Of a stretch of 26,085 bases of DNA, positions 1 through 5,150 are shown piece after piece (within the stretch, counting starts at the first letter, position 1; each line of letters begins with the position of its first letter). Location: IMG/VR virus record IMGVR_UViG_3300031758_000497, positions 1 through 26,085 of that record. The stretch is one strand, 5' to 3'. The DNA comes from a virus. The notes below the pieces were generated by a model. That model was not told the DNA's origin. It saw only the letters and a list, made by a program, of their open reading frames with translations, and made no database searches. The translations under genes were made by a program, and so were the position numbers.

Positions 1-453
1 ATAATAGCTGATGGTGAGATTGATATTAAAGCACTAATTGAATCCAATGATACACTCTCAAAAGATAGAGAGCGATGGAGAAAAATAGCAATCTACAACG
101 GTCTGCAAAGTGACAGGCTGGCGGAGGAGCTAACCGCAGCACGGGAGGCATCTACTCAATGGGAAGCAGAAGCGTGGAGATCGGACGAATTACTTGAGCA
201 AAGAGACAATGAGCTAACCGCAGCACGGGAGGAACTAACCGCCGTCACCGAGCAGCTGGCCGAAATGACTCTGCGATGGGAGCTAACAAACGATTCCCTT
301 TTCGACAAACGCGCTCTGGCGGACAGGCTGGCGGAGGCTTTGCGTAAAATACAAAGAGTAGGATTAGTCGCGGTAGATGCCTTTGATGAACTAGACAGAA
401 TTGATGAGATAGTAGACGAAGCACTCGCAGCCGTGAAAGGAGGGGGTAGATGA
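1..453 (+). CDS. Coiled-coil phage protein, 5' end outside the window
   Basis: The reading frame is open from the first base, so the true start lies upstream. The visible 150 residues are almost all charged and helix-forming, rich in Glu, Arg, Leu and Ala with a heptad-like pattern, ending in Gly-Gly-Gly-Arg. Two DNA repeats inside the gene are spaced by whole numbers of heptads (28 and 70 residues), which fits growth of a coiled coil by duplication. The stop overlaps the next start (ATGA), so it is in one operon with the three genes that follow. No catalytic motif is seen and the function is unknown; phages often carry such coiled-coil accessory proteins. Confidence 0.75.
   Translation: MIADGEIDIKALIESNDTLSKDRERWRKIAIYNGLQSDRLAEELTAAREASTQWEAEAWRSDELLEQRDNELTAAREELTAVTEQLAEMTLRWELTNDSLFDKRALADRLAEALRKIQRVGLVAVDAFDELDRIDEIVDEALAAVKGGGR
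112..337 (+). repeat. Direct repeats inside the coiled-coil gene
   Basis: A 22-bp segment at 127-148 recurs identically at 211-232 (84 bp apart), and a partial third copy begins at 233. A 16-bp segment at 112-127 recurs at 322-337 (210 bp apart). Both distances are multiples of 21 bp, that is whole heptads, so the coiled-coil register is kept. This suggests recent internal duplication. Confidence 0.8.
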
Positions 454-716
454 AATACCACGTTAAAACAATATACGATGACTATGACTGCGAGGATTGT
501 GGATCTAGCTATGCGGAGGGGTTTGAGATATACCGAGACGGTGAGCTTATCCACACGATGAAACCTATCGCACATTGCTTTGATGGCGAGTTTTATACGC
601 CCGAAGATTGGGCTGCATGGATCATTCGAGACTTAGGTAGCGAAGTATGGATAGACGGCTTGGAGGCTGCAATAGATAAAACGACTGTTGCGAAAGGAGG
701 GGCGGATGAGTCCTAA
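450..716 (+). CDS. Small acidic phage protein of unknown function
   Basis: This 88-residue protein starts at an ATG that overlaps the stop of the preceding gene, behind a very strong Shine-Dalgarno sequence (AAAGGAGGGGG). It has an early Cys-Glu-Asp-Cys pair (about residues 15-18) and many acidic and aromatic residues, but no second cysteine pair, so a zinc site is uncertain. It ends inside the start of the next gene. The compact, overlapping arrangement is typical of phage accessory operons. I do not recognise the family. Confidence 0.75.
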   Translation: MKYHVKTIYDDYDCEDCGSSYAEGFEIYRDGELIHTMKPIAHCFDGEFYTPEDWAAWIIRDLGSEVWIDGLEAAIDKTTVAKGGADES

Positions 717-1002
717 AGCACAACGAATCGCCATTGCTGAGAGTGTTGGCATCTATCTACATGATGGCGACCATGCCCCATCAAATTACGTGTTTGTCAC
801 CGATTTGCCAGATTACTGTAACTGCCTTAACGCGATTCATAATGTTGAGAAAAAATTAAAAGGTATGCAGTGGCTAAACTATGTAGATTCTTTGCTTGAT
901 GTTTGCGGATGTGAGACACCTACGATTACAGCAACCGCAGCCCAACGCTCTGAAGCATACCTCCGCAGCATCGGCAAGTGGGAAGGAGGGAGCGATGAGT
1001 GA
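706..1002 (+). CDS. Phage accessory protein of the small N-D-L-P-x-Y-C-N type, function unknown
   Basis: The start is ATG 706 rather than the in-frame TTG 688, because AAAGGAGGGG lies just upstream of 706. The 98 residues contain a Pro-Asp-Tyr-Cys-Asn-Cys-Leu-Asn-Ala segment (about 38-46), a following helix, and a C-terminal Ala-Ala-Gln-Arg-Ser-Glu-Ala-Tyr-Leu-Arg segment (about 81-90). This combination recalls a widespread small phage protein family of the BC1872/DUF2591 kind; that resemblance is from memory. The gene overlaps both neighbours and ends just after the next start. Function is unknown. Confidence 0.7.
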   Translation: MSPKAQRIAIAESVGIYLHDGDHAPSNYVFVTDLPDYCNCLNAIHNVEKKLKGMQWLNYVDSLLDVCGCETPTITATAAQRSEAYLRSIGKWEGGSDE

Positions 1003-1276
1003 GAAACAAAGGAACGACATAGATCAACCCAGGGTTGATCTCTGGTGGATAAACCAAACAAAACAAGAGCCAACCTACCCACAATGGATCTGTCACCCGT
1101 GCGGAATCCGTCACGGAAACCGAATCGCAGGTATCGCATGCTGGCATTTCGGCTTGTGCGGAATCTGCCAAAATGAAACGAGCGTTACAGAGCCGCGAGA
1201 CTTCGGACACTTGAAACATGGCTGGGAGAATTTCTGTGTCGAGAGATGCCTTGCTGATGTTCTAGAACCAGAATGA
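995..1276 (+). CDS. Small Cys-rich (putative zinc-binding) phage protein
   Basis: ATG 995 is preceded by AAGGAGGGA; longer in-frame upstream starts have no such signal and would overlap the previous gene heavily. The 93-residue product has a Cys-His-Pro-Cys (about residues 34-37) followed by His-Phe-Gly-Leu-Cys-Gly-Ile-Cys (about 52-59), a likely zinc ribbon, then a second half with two more cysteines. It is the last gene before the integrase and its stop lies in the left arm of an inverted repeat. A nucleic-acid-binding or structural role is possible, but nothing shows which. Confidence 0.7.
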   Translation: MSEKQRNDIDQPRVDLWWINQTKQEPTYPQWICHPCGIRHGNRIAGIACWHFGLCGICQNETSVTEPRDFGHLKHGWENFCVERCLADVLEPE

Positions 1277-1323
1277 GACATTGACTCACACTTGACACAA
1301 AAACGCCACCGATCGTCTCATTC
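1271..1323. promoter_or_regulatory. 9-bp inverted repeat with TTGAC repeats upstream of the integrase
   Basis: GAATGAGAC at 1271-1279 is the exact reverse complement of GTCTCATTC at 1315-1323. Between them lie two TTGAC motifs 11 bp apart (1281 and 1292). No T-run follows, so this is not an obvious terminator. An operator or Int/Xis binding site controlling the integrase is a reasonable reading, but no well-spaced -10 box is visible and the call is weak. Confidence 0.35.
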
Positions 1324-1348
1324 ATAAGACATTAAAACAACCGCTTAA

Positions 1349-2407
1349 ATGCCAAAACGCCCCAAATTCGAACCGACCAAAACCCCAGATGGCTGGGCAG
1401 TCAACATCCCATCCTCGATCTCAGCAACGAATAGTCGGGAAAGGAAGTTCTTTGCCGACAAAAAGGAAGCTGAGAAGTTCGCGGCCACGATCCGCGCCAG
1501 GTATCATGCTGGGGAAAGATCAGGTGTGATCTCCAAGGTCGCTGCGATGGACGCATCAGAGGCAATGCGGATTCTAAAACCTCATGGATTGACGCTGACT
1601 GAAGCGGCAAAGGATGTGGCTCGCAGAATGGAAGCATCGGGAAGCAAGGAAACATTCAAGAACCGATACGATTGGGTTTTACCTATGGGCGAGGCTTATT
1701 GGTCCGACCGTTACATTCGAGACATGGAATCACTTCCAAGGTGGGTTCCTGAATCGTTCATGGATCTGAGATGCGCCGCAATAACGCCAGACGTTATCAG
1801 AAAGGCATTGATGGAAGGTGGCGCCATCGCTCTTTCCACCATCGAGAACCGATCCCGCTACATCGCCGCAGTTCTTAATTACAAACCACGGCACAGGAAG
1901 CAGACCGAGATTGCGATCATGAGCCAAAAGCAGGTCAATGCCATGTTTGATGCTTGTCTGGATGACACCGAGCGCTGGGCCGTGGCATTGATGATCTATG
2001 CTGGGATTCGACCTAGCGTCAGCGATGGGGAAATGTCGCGCTTGGATTGGCAAGATATCAGCGATGAGCAGATTTACATTTCCAAGGATGTTTCCAAAAC
2101 CAACTCCGAACGCTTCATCCCGATTTTGCCGGCACTCGCAGCTCGCATTGAACACCACCCAGAATCAGGCACAGTCATTCCCTCAAACTGGAAGCGGAGA
2201 TATGCGATCTTGAGAAAGGCAGCAAAGTTGACAGGGCAAGACGAACCGCGCCACACGTTCGCCAGCAATTTCCTAGCTGCCACATCCGAGGATCAAACAA
2301 AATCCGCAATGGGACATTCAGCAGGATCAAGAACGCTCTTCAAGCACTACCGCCGCGCCATCACCGAAGAGCAAGGCAAGGCATTTTTTGGAATCAGCGG
2401 GATTTGA
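1349..2407 (+). CDS. int: Tyrosine recombinase / phage integrase
   Basis: The 352-residue product fits the tyrosine recombinase family, which cuts and joins attP and attB through a 3'-phosphotyrosine. The catalytic C-terminal half shows Ala-Gly-Ile-Arg221, a Ser-Lys250-Thr beta hairpin, Pro-Arg301-His-Thr-Phe, Gly-His323-Ser and the nucleophile Tyr334 in His-Tyr-Arg-Arg. The residue three before Arg301 is Asp298 where most members have His. The N-terminal 180 residues are basic and should hold arm-type and core-binding regions. The start is ATG in an A-rich context without Shine-Dalgarno. The last codons lie inside the tRNA-like sequence on the opposite strand, the usual geometry for a phage that integrates into a tRNA 3' end. 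Confidence 0.93.
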   Translation: MPKRPKFEPTKTPDGWAVNIPSSISATNSRERKFFADKKEAEKFAATIRARYHAGERSGVISKVAAMDASEAMRILKPHGLTLTEAAKDVARRMEASGSKETFKNRYDWVLPMGEAYWSDRYIRDMESLPRWVPESFMDLRCAAITPDVIRKALMEGGAIALSTIENRSRYIAAVLNYKPRHRKQTEIAIMSQKQVNAMFDACLDDTERWAVALMIYAGIRPSVSDGEMSRLDWQDISDEQIYISKDVSKTNSERFIPILPALAARIEHHPESGTVIPSNWKRRYAILRKAAKLTGQDEPRHTFASNFLAATSEDQTKSAMGHSAGSRTLFKHYRRAITEEQGKAFFGISGI

Positions 2408-2479
2408 ACCCGCACCTCTCCGGTACTGTCCGAAGGCGCTACCCTAGCTGATATTCATTTTCAGTTACGCCATGATTCC
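2389..2479 (-). tRNA. tRNA-like sequence (degenerate), likely attachment site at the integrase 3' end
   Basis: Read on the minus strand this 91-nt stretch has a perfect 7-bp acceptor stem (GGAATCA with TGATTCC, then A), a perfect 5-bp T stem with loop TTCAAAT, and an anticodon-type stem TTCGG/CCGGA. The D arm GCG/CGC encloses a loop about 18 nt too long, and the anticodon-type loop has 6 nt instead of 7. No CCA is encoded. It is therefore tRNA-derived but probably not a working tRNA, and no amino acid can be assigned. Its position across the end of the integrase gene makes the 3' half (about 2389-2440) the best candidate for the attachment core. Confidence 0.55.
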
Positions 2480-2481
2480 GT

Positions 2482-2511
2482 GTTGGATTGTAGCTAATTC
2501 GCCGATCCAAC
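2482..2511. repeat. 7-bp inverted repeat flanking the tRNA-like site
   Basis: GTTGGAT at 2482-2488 is complementary to ATCCAAC at 2505-2511, with a 16-nt spacer. It lies just outside the tRNA-like sequence, where arm-type integrase or accessory-factor sites might be expected. The rest of 2480-2577 holds only a four-codon open frame and nothing else I can name. Confidence 0.3.
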
Positions 2512-2577
2512 TCAAGCCGAAAAACCATGAAGCAGTTCTAAATGAATGACTGCAATGTTTGCACGGATGAAGCGGGA

Positions 2578-2850
2578 TTACCCTGCCTTGCTGACCCTGT
2601 CTCGCTTTAAGGATCGCAGCAGCTTTTTTTCAACCTCCTTTGCAGGTATACTCCCAGCTATTGGTGACAAGATACCAACTCGCTCCGCTTCGGTGCGGAT
2701 CAAGCCAGTGACCGCTGCGGAGGCTGAAATGTGCAAATGGTCAGCAAGTTTCTTTAATACCTCAGAAGTGCCGCGAGTCATTGAAATATTGACTTTTACG
2801 TTCTCTAACGGGTTTTCTTCCTTATTTTGTTTGGGTTTTTTCGTGTTCAT
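2578..2850 (-). CDS. Ribbon-helix-helix (Arc/CopG-like) transcriptional regulator, leftward
   Basis: The core is a beta-strand Val-Lys-Val-Asn-Ile-Ser-Met followed by two helices, the pattern of RHH DNA-binding proteins, which act as dimers whose strands enter the major groove. A Lys/Asn-rich tail precedes it and a basic tail follows. An upstream in-frame ATG at 2862 is possible, but it lies inside a good -10 box (TATGAT), so I prefer ATG 2850; that would give a nearly leaderless mRNA. The gene diverges from the rightward early genes and shares the operator region with them, the position of a lysogeny repressor. Its RHH core resembles those of the two rightward neighbours. Confidence 0.72.
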   Translation of the reverse strand: MNTKKPKQNKEENPLENVKVNISMTRGTSEVLKKLADHLHISASAAVTGLIRTEAERVGILSPIAGSIPAKEVEKKLLRSLKRDRVSKAG

Positions 2851-2857
2851 AACTTTG

Positions 2858-2885
2858 ATCATAGCACAAGCAAAAATTTATTCAA
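2858..2885 (-). promoter_or_regulatory. Predicted promoter for the leftward RHH gene
   Basis: On the minus strand TTGAAT (2880-2885) is followed after 16 nt by TATGAT (2858-2863), a good sigma-70-like pair. Transcription would begin near 2851, right at ATG 2850, giving a leaderless transcript similar in principle to that of lambda cI from PRM. Confidence 0.45.
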
Positions 2886-2894
2886 GGCATATTC

Positions 2895-2972
2895 TTGCGC
2901 AAAAATAAAGATATTTGATAAATTGCGCCTTTTTTGGTTGCATCTTACGCCATTCTTACGCAAGTATTGCGC
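2895..2972. promoter_or_regulatory. Array of five TTRCGC repeats, candidate RHH operator
   Basis: The hexamer TTGCGC or TTACGC occurs at 2895, 2923, 2945, 2956 and 2967, all in the same orientation. The last four starts are spaced by 22, 11 and 11 bp, one or two helical turns, so they face the same side of the DNA. RHH dimers typically bind such phased half-sites cooperatively. The first two copies could overlap a rightward promoter (TTGCGC at 2895 and GATAAA at 2917), which is only a weak match. Confidence 0.55.
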
Positions 2973-2978
2973 CAACGA

Positions 2979-3179
2979 ATGACAAAGCAAGACACTAAAG
3001 CAAAACGGGGCGCACCGAAAAAGAAGACTCTTAGGGTTCGTCGAAACATCTCAATCCACCCAACCATGTTAAAAGTTGGCGAAAAAATTGCATTCCAATC
3101 AGGACTGTCGTTCTCGTCATGGCTAGAGCAGTTTATCCGCTCAGAACATGACAAGCTAACTAAGGAGGTATCACTATGA
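2979..3179 (+). CDS. Ribbon-helix-helix regulator, rightward
   Basis: Sixty-six residues: a Lys/Arg-rich N-terminus, then Arg-Arg-Asn-Ile-Ser-Ile followed by two helices containing Gly-Leu-Ser-Phe-Ser-Ser. This is the RHH pattern and it aligns closely, by eye, with the C-terminal domain of the next gene. ATG 2979 is preferred to the upstream in-frame TTG 2934, which would put most of the operator-like repeats inside the coding sequence. There is no Shine-Dalgarno. It overlaps the next gene by four bases (ATGA). First rightward gene of the switch; a Cro-like or autoregulatory role is inferred. Confidence 0.72.
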   Translation: MTKQDTKAKRGAPKKKTLRVRRNISIHPTMLKVGEKIAFQSGLSFSSWLEQFIRSEHDKLTKEVSL

Positions 3180-3598
3180 TTACCTACTTTGTCCAGATGG
3201 GAGACTCGGTTAAAATCGGGACAACCAACAACCCAAAGCATCGCTTAATGCAGCTTAAGGTTTCATTTCCTTATGATCTTACTCTTTTAGGATTGGCTGA
3301 CCTACCTGAAAAGGAAGCGCAAAGATTAGCTGCTACTTTTACCAAAAGAAGAAACGGAGAATGGTTTGAATACAATAGCGAACTAATCACTTGGATTAAA
3401 TCACTACCTGCGACAACCAGCAAATGGGCGGGATTTGAATTTAGACCTATTCCTAAAATGAAGGGCGAAAGTGTTCGTGTTAATATTTCAATCGACCAAG
3501 TAATTTTAAGAGCGGGTCAAAAGCTGGCGTTAGATCAAGGTATATCATTTTCCGCGTTGATTAGTCAGTTGGTCCGCGAAAACCAAGCGAAGGGATAA
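3176..3598 (+). CDS. GIY-YIG (T5orf172/MUG113-like) domain fused to a ribbon-helix-helix domain
   Basis: Residues 1-75 look like the T5orf172/MUG113 branch of the GIY-YIG superfamily: Tyr4-Phe-Val-Gln, then Val12-Lys-Ile-Gly-Thr, an Arg in Asn-Pro-Lys-His-Arg-Leu, a conserved Glu region, and Gly-Glu-Trp-Phe (61-64). Residues 97-140 are an RHH domain (Val-Arg-Val-Asn-Ile-Ser-Ile plus two helices) closely related to the preceding gene. A strong Shine-Dalgarno (AAGGAGGT) lies before ATG 3176. GIY-YIG domains usually cut DNA; whether this one keeps activity or serves only as a sensor or binding domain cannot be told. The fusion suggests DNA targeting by the RHH half. Confidence 0.7.
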   Translation: MITYFVQMGDSVKIGTTNNPKHRLMQLKVSFPYDLTLLGLADLPEKEAQRLAATFTKRRNGEWFEYNSELITWIKSLPATTSKWAGFEFRPIPKMKGESVRVNISIDQVILRAGQKLALDQGISFSALISQLVRENQAKG

Positions 3599-3601
3599 TC
3601 A

Positions 3602-3787
3602 ATGAAAACCCTCAACCAAACCTCACTTGGAATCGAACTGGGAGTCTCAACTGCGACGATCAGCGAATGGGTCAAAAAGGGGATTATCACTCCATCAATT
3701 CGGGAAGGCTACATTTACCGGTTTGATCTCGACCAAGTGAAGGAGCAACTCGCGGAACGGGCAAAATCTAACACCGAAAAGCAATGA
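3602..3787 (+). CDS. Small MerR/excisionase-like HTH protein
   Basis: Sixty-one residues with a helix-turn-helix at about 5-28 (Ser-Leu-Gly-Ile-Glu-Leu-Gly-Val-Ser-Thr-Ala-Thr-Ile-Ser-Glu-Trp) followed by a short strand-like segment containing Tyr-Arg-Phe. This is the winged-helix fold shared by MerR-type, AlpA and Xis proteins. Placed just after the RHH genes, it may be an excisionase or early regulator. The ATG lies three bases after the previous stop, with a weak AAGGG upstream, and the stop overlaps the next start. Confidence 0.65.
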   Translation: MKTLNQTSLGIELGVSTATISEWVKKGIITPSIREGYIYRFDLDQVKEQLAERAKSNTEKQ

Positions 3788-4062
3788 GCAATTATTACCA
3801 CATGAAATTAGAGGTTCGCGTTCGTTGTGAATCCTGCCGTGAACGAATCATGATCTCAATCGAGGACGTGTTAGATTGCGAAGAAGAATGCCTTTACGAC
3901 CTCGATTATCAAATCAAGGACGCATTGGAAGAGCAACAAGCCAATGACGGATGGCATGGTGATCACTGCCCTCGATGCTCAAAAAACAACGCTCGCCAAT
4001 GGGCAGCGGAACAAGACGCAGACGACTTCTGCTCACGCGACAAATCTCAAGACATCTACTGA
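3784..4062 (+). CDS. Small acidic protein with two Cys-x-x-Cys pairs (putative zinc ribbon)
   Basis: Ninety-two residues. Cys15-x-x-Cys18 and Cys60-x-x-Cys63 are placed as in a zinc ribbon, separated by an acidic helical stretch rich in Glu and Asp. The C-terminus is also acidic. It overlaps the preceding stop by four bases. No family is recognised; small zinc proteins of this kind are frequent in phage early operons. The function is unknown. Confidence 0.65.
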   Translation: MSNYYHMKLEVRVRCESCRERIMISIEDVLDCEEECLYDLDYQIKDALEEQQANDGWHGDHCPRCSKNNARQWAAEQDADDFCSRDKSQDIY

Positions 4063-4063
4063 T

Positions 4064-4315
4064 ATGAAACTCAAACAACGACTCCTCAACGAATCACAGC
4101 GGCACTCGATGTTCATGCTGGCTTGCGTCTTTGCAACAATCATCAGCGTTTCCTGCCTCCTGCTCAACATCCTATCCGAAAACGGATTCTTCTCCGCCGT
4201 GTTTGCGATGTTCTCCCTGCTCCTAGCCTCCGCAGCTCTTCACCACGGACGCGAATCATGGCGGCATCTGGGGCTTTACTTCAACGAGATCAAATTTCAA
4301 CGCGACGAAATCTAA
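4064..4315 (+). CDS. Small membrane protein with two transmembrane segments
   Basis: The 83-residue protein begins with a basic stretch, then hydrophobic segments at about residues 15-37 and 41-59 separated by a short turn (Ser-Glu-Asn-Gly), then a basic and acidic cytoplasmic-type tail. ATG 4064 follows directly on the previous stop; a longer upstream frame overlaps the zinc-ribbon gene and is unlikely. Two-helix hairpin membrane proteins in early phage operons can act in superinfection exclusion or host interference, but nothing here proves it. A holin is less likely given its early position. Confidence 0.62.
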   Translation: MKLKQRLLNESQRHSMFMLACVFATIISVSCLLLNILSENGFFSAVFAMFSLLLASAALHHGRESWRHLGLYFNEIKFQRDEI

Positions 4316-4326
4316 TCAAAAAAACC

Positions 4327-4563
4327 ATGAAAGCACTACTCATCAAAACAATCCAGCACCGGGTCAATATCGAACTCAGTGGCTACGACCTCGCTGAACT
4401 ATTCTGGAACAGCGACGAGCAGCAACAAGCCGCGTTCTTTAACTATCTAGGACTAGCGGACCATCTCTGCTTCCAACTCCAAGCTGTCACAGCATCAAGC
4501 GAACTCACGACTAGCGGCAGACACGCGATGCACAAGATCGGTGATTATGCCGATAAAATCTAA
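4327..4563 (+). CDS. Small hypothetical phage protein
   Basis: Seventy-eight residues starting at ATG 4327 in the AAAAACC-ATG context common to many genes here. The body is helical, with Leu-Ala-Glu-Leu-Phe-Trp-Asn at about 20-26, and a C-terminal His-Ala-Met-His-Lys-Ile-Gly-Asp. I recognise no domain. It sits between a membrane protein and another tiny gene in a tight rightward run. A longer frame starting at 4123 overlaps the membrane protein and lacks any start signal. Confidence 0.6.
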   Translation: MKALLIKTIQHRVNIELSGYDLAELFWNSDEQQQAAFFNYLGLADHLCFQLQAVTASSELTTSGRHAMHKIGDYADKI

Positions 4564-4575
4564 CCAAAACCGAAC

Positions 4576-4734
4576 ATGAACACGATCAGAAACCTATTCA
4601 AACGCAAACGCTCGATCTATTCGACGCGCATTTTCGAAACCCGCTCATGGCTGAATCAAGCCGTAGTTGAGGCCCTAAGAATCCAAGAACTCGACATCAA
4701 TCTAACCACTAACCCGAACATCAAAGAACAATGA
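4576..4734 (+). CDS. Very small basic hypothetical protein
   Basis: A 52-residue frame fills the gap between two clear genes: ATG 4576 in the CCGAAC-ATG context, stop TGA overlapping the next ATG (ATGA). The N-terminus is strongly basic (Phe-Lys-Arg-Lys-Arg), followed by an amphipathic helix around Trp-Leu-Asn-Gln-Ala-Val-Val-Glu-Ala-Leu. The coupled stop-start and exact fit in the operon are the main evidence that it is real. No function can be given. Confidence 0.55.
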   Translation: MNTIRNLFKRKRSIYSTRIFETRSWLNQAVVEALRIQELDINLTTNPNIKEQ

Positions 4735-5150
4735 ACAAACCAATTCCCAAAGGAATATCCATCGAAGGCGACATGACAGTCATGCTCGATAGCAGATTCT
4801 TAAACGCAATCGTTCTCCAAGGCGCACTCGAAAAACGTGGCGCCGACCATCTCACAGTCGAGATCGATCGCGTCGAACATCACGACAAGCTCAAATACGA
4901 GAACGGGCAATCGAACGATGACGTTTATCTGCTCTATTTCAAGGGCAGCGACAAGCCTCTCAAACTCTCCAAAACCAACACCAAGCGCATCATTGCGCTT
5001 CATGGGGTTCAGTGGAAAAACTGGCATCAGAAGAAAATCAATCTCTGCCTGGAGATGGACAAGCGACCAGACCTCGGCGGCAAAAAAGGTCTTTGCGTTC
5101 GGATTCAAATGATAGACCCAGAAACGGGGAAAGGAGCGGTATCATGGTAA
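4731..5150 (+). CDS. Hypothetical protein in the recombination cluster
   Basis: This 139-residue protein alternates strands and helices and contains Met-Thr-Val-Met-Leu-Asp-Ser, a charged centre, and a C-terminal segment with Gly-Gly-Lys-Lys-Gly. It overlaps the RecE-like exonuclease by seven bases and carries that gene's Shine-Dalgarno in its last codons. In many phages the gene beside a RecE/lambda Exo nuclease is the single-strand annealing protein, but I see no RecT, Red-beta or ERF pattern and the protein is short, so I leave it unnamed. Confidence 0.65.
   Translation: MNKPIPKGISIEGDMTVMLDSRFLNAIVLQGALEKRGADHLTVEIDRVEHHDKLKYENGQSNDDVYLLYFKGSDKPLKLSKTNTKRIIALHGVQWKNWHQKKINLCLEMDKRPDLGGKKGLCVRIQMIDPETGKGAVSW

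Noticed and set aside
2546-2908. Plus-strand frame of 120 residues opposite the leftward RHH gene
   Set aside because: The minus strand encodes a convincing RHH core with a promoter; the plus frame shows no domain and no start signal.
3427-3438. A second copy of GCGGGATTTGAA, also present at 2397-2408 in the tRNA-like site
   Set aside because: Twelve bases inside a coding sequence with no further similarity on either side; likely chance, not an att repeat.
4064-4315. Holin
   Set aside because: Two membrane segments fit, but the gene sits in the early operon far from any endolysin, and no lysis gene is nearby.
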